Part shown: positions 36,293 to 47,000 of the stretch, one piece after another
How the letters are laid out: the number at the start of each line of letters is the position of its first letter
Numbering within the stretch: the stretch's first letter is position 1
The notes under the pieces: generated by a model
Database searches by the model: none
What the model saw: only the letters and a program-made list of their open reading frames with translations
What the model was told of the DNA's origin: nothing
Translations under genes and position numbers: made by a program
Assembly: GCA_947179395.2 (NCBI GenBank)
Contig: OX359296.1
Location: forward strand, 11,858,001-11,922,000
Direction of reading: 5' to 3'
Origin: Pulicaria dysenterica
Taxonomy: Eukaryota; Streptophyta; Magnoliopsida; Asterales; Asteraceae
Length of the DNA stretch: 64,000 nt

Positions 36293-37087
36293 CACTCACA
36301 AACTACCATATACACTATTTAATATCTCTCTCCTTCTTAACTTTAAGAGTTCTCAAATCAATCAAGCCAAAATCTTGACTTTCATTATGTCTAAATTAAT
36401 CTCATCCACCAAATCTTTAACCATTTTATTCTCACTCCTAATTTGCTTTAACTTTTTATTTATTTAAATTGTAGTTTCCCTCGACGGCGCTCTCACACAA
36501 ATACAATTATCCACCCACATCAACATTTGTTTCAAAATCTTATTAACTTCTCACCTTTATTTCATATATATAAATATTTTTTCTTATTTTAATGTATTTT
36601 AGAATTTATTTTTAAAATTAATAAAATAGTTTATGCAAATAAAAAAAAGTGAAAAAGACGGACATATTACTGAAGAAATATTTTCATGACATTGAATCGT
36701 ACGAATAACATATCATTACATTATTGAAAAAGTCATGTTGGAAAACAAAAACTATTTGCCGCCATAACAATTATCATAAACTATTAACAACCCCTCAAAC
36801 ATGACACCAACAAAATTTTTCAAAAATAGAATATTTTTCTATGTAATTATTTATATATTCTTTTTCTTATTTTATTGTTCTTCAGAAATTATTTTTTAAA
36901 TTAATAAAAGAGTTTATGGAAAAAGAAGAAATAAAGATAATAGAAAAAGTTAAAAGAAATATGTTGTTGATTATAAAATATTTGCTCACTCCGCATTCTG
37001 TGAGTATCATACATTTACATTCTTAAAATCAACATGTTATCGAACACAAACTTTCGCCCCCGCTGTATTGTGCGGGTACAATGCTAG
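36289..37087 (+). mobile_element. Possible non-autonomous Helitron, 3' end only
   Basis: At the right end a hairpin CCCGC (37059-37063) / GCGGG (37072-37076) with an 8-base loop is followed by TACAATG and CTAG (37084-37087), then T. A GC hairpin about 10 bases before a terminal CTRR is the Helitron 3' signature. The 5' TC end is not identified; TCTATATATA at 36233 is a candidate but is not preceded by A. No coding content. Confidence 0.45.

Positions 37088-37091
<4 letters not shown>

Positions 37092-37166
<75 letters not shown>
37092..37166. repeat. (TA)n microsatellite
   Basis: About 75 bp of TA repeat next to the Helitron-like end. Confidence 0.96.
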
Positions 37167-37174
<8 letters not shown>

Positions 37175-37726
37175 TGTTACTCTATTTCTATTTCTAATTT
37201 CTCTTTTCCACATACATAAATGATAGTATAAATATTGGAACAGATCTACCTAGTTAGGTGAATTTAGTTTTATTCAAATGGAACCAAATTCATTCAAATC
37301 GGTTTTAGTAGTAGTATACGAGTTTGAATTGAATTTCAAATTAAATATTGTCAAACTCGAACAGCCTGATTCAAACAATTCAAGAAACTCAAAAATTAAT
37401 TAGAAATTTGTGGTACCATGAACAAGTTCACCCTTCACCTTAGGCTCATGTATATATATGTTTAAAGAGTTGGTGGTTGGAAGAGGAAAATGTAAAATGT
37501 CATACATAAAAACTTAAATCTTAAAAAAAATAAAACAAAACAATTCACTGAAAACAATTCAATGAAGGTATTTATACAATTTTACACATTTAGAGCTCAT
37601 AAAGCTCCTTATAGCTATTCTAATTAGCAAGTAGTTTTCATTTTAGTGCTTAAAAAAAAAGAACAGTTCTACTTTCATGTCCAAAGGAGAGGCTGTGAGC
37701 TTCCTTGAATGAAAGAGTAGCAACAA
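37167..37726. other. 3' flank of the receptor kinase gene
   Basis: AT-rich, no coding content. It should contain the 3' UTR and polyadenylation region of the minus-strand gene ending at 37727. Confidence 0.5.
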
Positions 37727-38032
37727 TCAACGTGGTAAAAGTTGCGAAATGGTTGCAATATTAACCGAATAAACTTCTTCTGTGGTTCCTTTTCTCTTTT
37801 CTTCATCATCTTTATACAATGAGAAAGCAGGTCTTGTAGGCATAGGCACACTTGCATATTCATTTCTTAGCATGCTTGAAACCTCCAACATTAATGGCCT
37901 CTTTTCCCACTTTTCTTCAACACAAAGCAGTGCTACCTGCATGCATCTTATTAGCTTATATGTTGAAGATCCATCATCCAATGAAGGGTCGATAAACTCC
38001 ATGCCTCTGCCTTCTTTCCAAAGAACATATGC
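37727..38032 (-). CDS. Exon 7: kinase C-terminus
   Basis: AYVLWKEGRGMEFIDPSLDD, CMQVALLCVEEKWEKRPLM, and PTRPAFSLYKDDEE, ending in ISQLLPR and TGA. Conserved Arg in the KRP motif is present. Confidence 0.92.
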   Translation of the reverse strand, partial: AYVLWKEGRGMEFIDPSLDDGSSTYKLIRCMQVALLCVEEKWEKRPLMLEVSSMLRNEYASVPMPTRPAFSLYKDDEEKRKGTTEEVYSVNIATISQLLPR

Positions 38033-41000
38033 CTGAAATTGTTCATTGTCAATGTCAAACAGTCAAAACACCTTTGTGCAGATCATTTTAGATTTTTAGT
38101 CCATAGTTGAAACAAGATTCATTTATTATTATCTTACATTTTTTTTATTTATCCTTTATTCATTTATTATTATTGTTTTTTTCTTTTCTTTTCTTTTTTG
38201 GCGTTTTAATTGTATTTTACTTTCTTATGCGTCTATTTAATTAGCTATTTATTTATTTATGTATCTATTTTTGTTTTATTTAGCGTTTTATTTTTTTGCT
38301 TTTTAATTGTCCATTTTCTCATCTTGCCGGAGATCTATCACATGAAGCAATCTCTCTACCTTCGGATGGAGGTATGATTGTCTACTTTTTACCTCCCCAT
38401 ACCCCGCTGTAGTGGGATTGGGTATTGTTGTTGTTGGTGGTGGTGGTGAGTTGAAACAAGATTCAGTAGCATTTGATGGGTGGTATCGTGAATCTTATAT
38501 CTGTTAACCAGTGAATAAGTGCAATCCTTTCATTTTATGGTGTTAAATATTTATCAATACGGGCTGGTGAAATGGAAATAAGGTGTAATATGCTACGCAA
38601 ATCGACCCTATGGAGACTTGTGATATTATGATAAATAGTGATCAATATAATATAAAATACGGGTTTTCATCATTCTACATCTACAAGATACGACAGTGAA
38701 GTAACTTACATATTCTAGGAGGTTCAGGTTTTGATGTGGTCCGTAGACGTTGTAGTTCTTCTTCCCACTTATGATTTGCAGCAGAAGAACGCCGAAGCTA
38801 TAAACGTCATACTTTCTGGAGTATACACCTTCTTTTATATACTCTGGAGGAACACATCCACTGCATTGCACCAAGGAAGTAGTAGATTGTCTAAAGAAAT
38901 GTAATTTAAAATTTTTTAAAATTTAATTTAGGTGGATTAACAATCTTGACTCATATCACGCTTACTATGTTCCCACTATGCGATCTGTACTCGCTTCAGT
39001 TTCACTGTTCTGAAAGCTTTTTGCGATCCCAAAATCGGATATTTTAGGCTTCATATCAGCATCAAGTAGAATATTGCTTGCTTTCAAGTCTCTGTGGACT
39101 ATTGTTAGTCTAGAGTATTCTTGAAGATAAAGGAGTCCTTGGATTATCCCTTCAATTATTTCAACCCATTTTTCCCAGTTTAACATTGACCTTCTACTTG
39201 GATCTACAAAAGTAATTCCATATTATTATTAATATTATTATTATTATTATTGAAATATAATACAAGTAACCCAGAGATATATGTTGATTTCCATAATAAA
39301 ATTTAGAGAAAATTTCACTCATGGTCCATGTGGTTTGCCACTTATTACATCCATGGTCCCTTATCTTCGTTTATTATACTGGGAATCCCCATAGTATGCA
39401 CTTTGTTACACTCGTAGTCCCTGATCACCTCATGTAGACTTGAAAAGACCAAAATATCCTTCTATCCTTAATTTATTTCATTTTTATTCTTTAATTCTTA
39501 ATAAATATTATTAAAAAAATTAAAACACTAAAATAATTAATAAAAACCTCCTCCCCTGACAAATGAATCGAAACCCAAAACCACCCCCATGTCGTTGTCT
39601 GCAACCTCTCCGATCACCGTCTGCCACCACCCACACTACAGTCTGGGACCATTCTCACCTCTAGAACACCACCGCCAAAACCACCTACACCCCCAAATCG
39701 GAGAAGATGATGTCACTTACAAATCTAATTGTACCAAATCAAAAACCCAAGAAATCTAAAATCGGAAATGGTGGCATATAAAGTGAAATTGTACTCGATG
39801 CAGTGGATGAAATTGCCCCTTCTGCACAAACTTGGGAATGGATGGATCGTTGGTTGAATAGAAGTGAAAGGGGGTAGGTGGAGGTGCAGAATGCAGATCC
39901 TCGAGGAAGATGAATAGTTATAAAAGCCCAACATCACATACTTGTTCTCTGGTGGTGGTTATGCGGTGGTTCTGCTCGCCGGGAAGGGGCTGGAGGTGTC
40001 TGTTCATAAATCACAGACACCATCGATTTCTCATGTGGCGGAAAGTACCCACCTACGCGGTGGTTCTGCAGTGGTTCTGTTTGCATCTCCGGCGACCCCC
40101 ATTTGCCAAAAATCAGTGATATCTGACGCCGCCGTCCCAATCGATGAGGAGGTGAACGAATCGATGGTGCGGTGGTGAAGATACGGCAGTGGTGGAGCAT
40201 TTGAAATCGCACAGGGGGCTGAACGAACCGATGGTGCGGTGGCAGATCTGAAATCGCATGGGGTGAAGGATCTGAAATCGCATGCGATGATGGTGAGGGT
40301 GGTTGTCTTCTCCGGCAGTGGCGATGGCGGATCTGATATACGGCAGTGGCGGCGGGTTGTCTTCTCCGGCGAGGGTACGACGGTGATGGTTAAGGTTGAG
40401 AGAAAGAGAGAGCGAGAGAGGGGTGAGGACGGTGGTGGTAAAGAGAGAGCGAGAGAGGGGTGAGGACGGTGGTGGTTTGCTCTGGCTAGTGGGTGGATGT
40501 GGTGGGTGGCCGGTGAGAGTGGGTGGTTGTCCCCATCTTCTTCATTCTCAACAATCACGACGACCTGCACTTTCTCTTCTCTATATAAATATATAATGAT
40601 TTTATATATAAATATACAATTTATATATTAAAATGATTTTAAATTAAGAAAATAAATTTAAAAATAAGAATAAGGGGTATTATAGTAGTTTAATTGACAA
40701 AATAAGGGCATTTTGGTCTTTTTAGTTGGAACAGGGACTACCAGTGTAACAAAGTACGTACCATAGGGACCTCCAGTGTAATAAACGAACTTAAAGGAAC
40801 GTAGATGTAATAAGTGACAAACCACAGGGACCATGAATGAAATTTTCTCTAAAATTTATAATTAGCAGATATAAAGATTTCTCACCATATAGGTAGTAAT
40901 CTAAGCTTTTATTCGGCATGTATTCGTATATCAGCATTTTTTCTTCCATTTCCTTGCAAAATCCCAAGAGTTTTACCAGATTCACGTGTTGCAGCTTTGT

Positions 41001-44000
41001 TGCAAATGTAACCTCGTTCTTGAACTCCTCGAGTCCTTGTTTAGAACTATGTGAAAGTCTTTTTACTGCTATTTCTTGTCCATTCGACAGTTCTCCCTGA
41101 TGAAACCGCAATCATAATCATAAGATCAAACAAGAAGCTGATATATGTATATAACCATCAGCAAATTATGCAAAAATCGTTTTATACCTATGTTTTAAAT
41201 TAGTAAATCTATATAGAATCTGTGGTCACTCCTTGTATGAAGCCATAAGTATGGTCTTCTGGAACTTCATTTAATTATAACTGTTCAATGATTTATTTGC
41301 TAGTTCTAGTTTATCCTCCTTGTGACATTTCCATCTTAAGAGTTCATTTACTCATTCGATTTTATGAAAGGAAATATAATCCATTTGCTTATGAATAAAT
41401 CAAGTCGAGTTATGTTATCTCTACTGGTAATAGTTTTAAATGAAAATGGGTCATTTTTATCAAGTCACCTAAGGCGTATTAGTAATACATACAACCTCCT
41501 AAATCATTTAATTCAAGAAATAGGATTCTTCCTAAAATTATATAAAGTTTGCAAGTATTTTTGACACAATAAAAGTGTATTTCTAGTTTGTGCATAATTA
41601 TTTATTAAAAATGGACAAAGAAGTTATTTTGGGTGAACTTAAACCCACTCCGAACCATACTAAAAGTTGACTCGTCTTGATTTGTTACCCAACCCGCCAT
41701 CTTGTAGCATCTAATTGCACTTGCATAATATCTTTAACAGATTACATAACACTTGTATAAGACTGCCCGCATCCATTACGAGATGGGGCTTGTGAGACCT
41801 GGCCACGCGCGCGACCACCATTGCTGAAGCTAGTGATGGCTCGCTCACGCTCACGGCGGCGACCATGGTCACGAAGGTGAACGATCCATTTTTTTTAAAA
41901 GTATGTGAGGAGATATGATGGATGCAGGGGTTTGTGTGATGTGATGAGGGAATGTTGGGGGATAATGTGGCGCTGACGTGACAAGCAAAAAAGTAGGTGA
42001 AACATGTGATGGATGCTGATGGTCTAATGTGGGCGTAGAGCCCTTTCTAATGATAGTTCAACAAGAGGGACTTTGTGTTAGAGGATATCAATCCTTGACT
42101 TTTCCATTAAACCAATCGAAAATATATAGGAGATTACAACAACAATTCCATAATACAAGGAAGGAGATAACTATCCTAATTTACATGATTTACAAAATAA
42201 GTATACTAAAATACAAGATATACATAATCAATATAGATACTAATAGTCCCCCGTAGTTGAGCGGGAGCCTTGCAGACGCTTAAACTGGACCGAAAAGTTT
42301 CGAACAAACTGCGTGGCAAGCCCTTAGTAAAGATGTACGCGCATTGATATGCTGCGGGAACATGTAGAACATGAACATCACCGACTCGGACTTTCTCTCG
42401 AACGAAGTGGATATCCATTTCCACGTGTTTAGTGCGTTGATGTTGAAATGGATTACCAGAGAGATATACCGCGGATATGTTATCACAATAGACAATAGTC
42501 GAATTTCGAGTCGGAACATATCTCGAGTAAAAGATTACGTATCCAGCATGCCTCAGCTACAACATTGGTCACACCTCTATATTCTGCCTCGGCACTCGAT
42601 CTAGAGATGGTTGGTTGTCGTTTAGAGGACCACGATACCAAATTATCACCAAGAAACACACAATAGCCCGAGGTTGATCGTCACGAATCAGGGCAACCCC
42701 CCGGTCAGTGTCTGAGTAGGCTGTGATATTGTGCGGGGGGGGGGGGGAGTTCTGAATAGTCAGACCATAGTCGATAGTGCCCTGTATATATCGAAGGATG
42801 CGCTTCATGAAGTGAAAATGAGGTTTCAGCGGAGCATGCATGAAGAGGCACACCTGTTGAACAGCGTATGTAATGTCAGGCCGTGTAATTGTAAGATACT
42901 GTAGAGCGCCAGTCAGGCTACGATAGAGAGTTCCATCCGGTAAAAGATTACCATCGGTGGCACTCAAATTGGATGTTGTGTCAACAGGTGAATCGGTCAT
43001 GCCCGGGAGACGGCTAAGCTTAAGACAGTGCGGATGGTTGTTGGTTTAACAACCTGGCGGAAGGTCTCGTCACAATCAATACCCACTGTTTGTGATTTAC
43101 CATTTATGACGAGACGGGCCTTGTAGCGTTGTAAAGTACCATCATCATGAATTTTGTAGCGGCATAGCCAAATGCAGTGTATGAAAGATCGATCTGAAGG
43201 GCGACGAACGAACTCCCATGTATCATTTTCCTACAACGCATTAAATTCTTTTTTCATGGCATCGACCCAATTAGTATCCGATAGGGCTTTGGTGTAGGAG
43301 GATGGGACGGGGGAGATGGGTTTAGATGTGTGAGTGTGAAGGTTGAGGAGTTGGAAAGGTTTGACAATCCCGAGTTGGGAGCGAGTGGTCATAGAGTGTC
43401 GAGTAAGAGCAGAAGGTGGGGGTGGGGGAGTAGGCTTGGAGGGCGATGAAGCCGTAGGTGGTGGGGGTGTGTCCGACAGGGATGTGGGGTGTAGGGGAGG
43501 AGGTGTTGGCGACGGGGGAGGTGGTGGTGTAAGAGGGGGTGAAGGTGAGGGGTCTGGTTCAGGTGTTTGAAAAAACGAGGGCGGAAGTTGTAGGTCTAGA
43601 TCAAGAAATTGGTATGAGGTCGAGGGTAGAGGGTCGGCAAAGGGAAACAAGTCTTCGTCAAAGACGACATAACGGGAGAGAAGGACTTTACTAGTGAGTC
43701 GGTCATAACAACGGTAGCCTTTACTAGTGAGTCGGTCATAACACCGAGTTAAAACGAGTATCGAGTTTATGGGATTGAGTGGCGGAAGTGTTTGAGTAAC
43801 AAGTGCAACCGAACACACGAAGGTGATCGTATGTGGGGTGGCGGAGGTAGAGGGCGTAGGTAGGTGTATTAAGGTTTAGAGTTATGGTGGGTAGAATTTT
43901 GTGGAGGTAGGTAGCGGTGTGTAGGGCTTCGACCCAAAATGATGGGGGTACATGGGCATGGGAGATCGAACGATGTCATTTAGACGACGGATCATACGTT

Positions 44001-47000
44001 TCGCCTTGCCATTTTGTTGTGAGGTTTGGGGGCAAGAAAAGCGAAAAGAATGACCATGATTGGTGGCAAAGGTTTTGAATTCATTATTATCAAACTCTCC
44101 ACCTAAGTCACATTGAAAAGTTTTGATTTTGCGATTGAATTGTGTATGAATGAGTGTGTGGAAATTGGTGAAATTAGTGAATGTGTCGGACTTAAATTTT
44201 TAGGGGGCAAATCCATACATATTGAGAATAATTATCGATGAGAACCATGTAGTATTTAAAATCAGATTTACTAAGTAAGGGGGAAGTCCATAAATCACAA
44301 TGTATTATATCAAAAGGTCCAAAAGTAAGGGAGGAAGAATCCATAAATGGTAAACGTTTGTTCTTAGAAATTTGACAAGAATGACAAATAAATGGCATTT
44401 GAGCCTTATTACAATAAATAAAACTACGAGTACGAAGAAAATCTAAAGTTGCAGTGTCGGGATGTCCGAGAAGATTGTGCGAAACATCCGGAGTGGAGGT
44501 AGTGAGGAGGGCGGTGGAAGGCGTGGTAAGTGGATACCGGAGCTATTATGGCATGAAAAAACCACAAGATTTTAATTCTAGGGAGACATTATTGTTGCGA
44601 GTAAATTGGCGAATGGAAATAAGGTTTTTGATAATATGTGGCCTGTAGAAAATATTTCGAATGGAATAGGTACGGTTGGGTGTTTGAAATGTGGAATGCT
44701 CGGATCCTAATATTGGAATACGATTACCATTACCAACGAAAATAAATTTGTTATAGGAAGAAGTAGAGGGAGAAGATATCTTACCCGAATCGGCCGTTAA
44801 GTATGAAGAAGCACCCGTGTCCAGGTACCAAGACGGATCCGGCTGATTGAGATGCATAGTCTGAAACGTCGTCTCGAGTTCCGTCGGGTTTAGAGCATCA
44901 AAAGACGTTTGTTGGGCTGGATCAGGCCCCCACATGGGCCGTCTGGGTTTTGTGAGCAGCCAGCGGGCCAGGAAGCGACGGGTTGGGCCACGTGGCCGCC
45001 CACATTGGTTGTTGGGCCGTAGGGTGAGGACACAGAGGCGGAGCCCACCAAGCCCAAGGGGGGTACGCAGGTCCATTGTAGCAGCTGGGATTTTGATTGT
45101 TCGCCGGGTAAGAAGGTTGTGATCGACCACGGCCGCCGGTGCCTATCCCCCTCTAGTGAATCTTCTCGATTGGGTGTTACGACCACGACCCCGACTGGTT
45201 TGACGATAGGCAGTATTGGGAGGGGGGGTTAGGTTGGCGATCATTCAGTGAGGGAGGAGGTGGGGTAACCATGGCTGCCGATGCGGATTAGCGAGCGGAT
45301 TGACGGGGTTGCTCGAACTGTAACATGCTTCGGGCGGTATCCCATGTAGGTAGACTTTGATTAATAAAGGAGGCAACGGTGTCGTATTCCGGTGGTAACC
45401 TGCGAACGAGTTGCAAAACCAAATGGTTCTCGGTGACGGGGCTCTCGACGTCGGAGAGTTGATTGGCTAAATCCTTCAGCTTTTGACAATATTCATCCAA
45501 GGAGGAGACGGATTGAAGGGTGAGGTTGGTGAATTCGTGTTCAAGGGCAGCCGCCCGAGAACACTTGTTGTTGGTGAAGATGTCGTGAATCTTTTGCCAG
45601 GCTTTGTAAGCGGTAGTGTCGGTGTCCAAGACGCAAACAAGAAGGTTATCAGAGAGGGTTCCATATATCCATTGAAGAACAATGGCATCGATCTCGACCC
45701 AAGCATCATAAGTGTCGGAAGTTTTGGCCGGTGGCGGCGTGCCGTCAATGTGGTCAAGAACTTTGTACCCACGAGCATGGAGTTTGAAAAGTTTAACCCA
45801 AGAGTTGTAGGTGACCTTGGTGCCGTCAAGAACACGGATTTTGTGTTGTATGTTGGTTACTGTATAAACCGGATGCAAGGAGGGTTTGGGAGGTTCGGTG
45901 GGAGCCATGAGGACCACGTCAGAGGGCCGTAGCACTCAAAAAAAAAATTGCCGACAAAGGGAAAAGAAGTCACCGACGAGAGAGGGAGATAAGAACTAGG
46001 CTCTTGATACCATGTTAAAGGCCAGATATCAATCTTTGACTTTTCCATTAAACCAATTGGAAATATATAGGAGATTACAACAACCATTCCTTAATACAAG
46101 GAAGGATATAACTATCCTAATTTACATGATTTACAAAATAAGTATACTAAAATATAAGATATACATAATGTGTACAAATACTAATACTTTGTACTCTTAG
46201 TATAGTAAAAGCGAATACCTTATAAACTGGTCCATATCCACCCTCGCCGAGCTTATTTTCTTCCGAGAAGTTATTTGTAGCTTCTCTTATCTCAGCAAAG
46301 GTAGTTAATTGCTGGTTGTGATATGATGATTTGCCTCTATTCATCATTTGTTTCACTATTAAAGCTAATGGAAAAAGTTAGCCTCATTGTTACAAGTTAA
46401 CAATTTGGTCATTGTTTCTAACTTATAATCAAACATTAATAAGAAAAGAAAGAACTGTTAAAAAGTCTACCTTTTGATATGATCTTTCTTCTCAGGTAAC
46501 AGATTATGCAGCCTAATAGCACGATAACGGAAGCAATTGCGCACAAAGTAATCACTAAAACTCGCTTGTGATCTCCATATTTATCTTCTTCTTGTGCTGC
46601 AAATTTATATTATTGTTGGAACGTACCGACATAATTGCATAAATTGGTAATGATTTGACCCGTTACACAACCCGCCCATTGTACCAATATAATTACTAAA
46701 TTAACTTACCAGCAGCCTTTGAGAGTTCCCAGTTGTAGTCATTAGGCACCTGCCACACAGTATAACCAAGAAGCCCCTTCTGTTTTGCATAATCAACTTT
46801 AGTTTTGATAGCTTCCACATCATCAAAACCAATCCAAAACGAACCAATCGCACAATAATTCAGCACGTATGTCGAATTATACAACGAATTAGCCCCGTAA
46901 CTTCTCAGGTACTTCTTGATAGCATCATAACTCATCGATCCGTCTCTTGTTATAGCCACACCTTTAGCGGGTGCACCAATGCCAGAGTCTTTAGGGTCTA

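Noticed and set aside
38626..39186. Separate short kinase genes at 37.7, 38.7, 39.1, 41.0 and 46.3 kb
   Set aside because: Phase and splice sites join them with the chitinase-like exon into one gene; none is complete alone.
40031..40570. 179-codon Pro/His-rich minus-strand ORF as a host gene
   Set aside because: Low-complexity translation of the GC-rich core of an intronic foldback element, with no recognisable domain; overlapping frames on the other strand are equally open.
41765..42050. GC-rich patch as a CACTA- or MULE-type element
   Set aside because: I could not find matching terminal inverted repeats or a target duplication, so no element is called.
43343..43570. Gly-rich plus-strand ORF
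   Set aside because: It is the complement of the Pro-rich linker of Copia-E pol.
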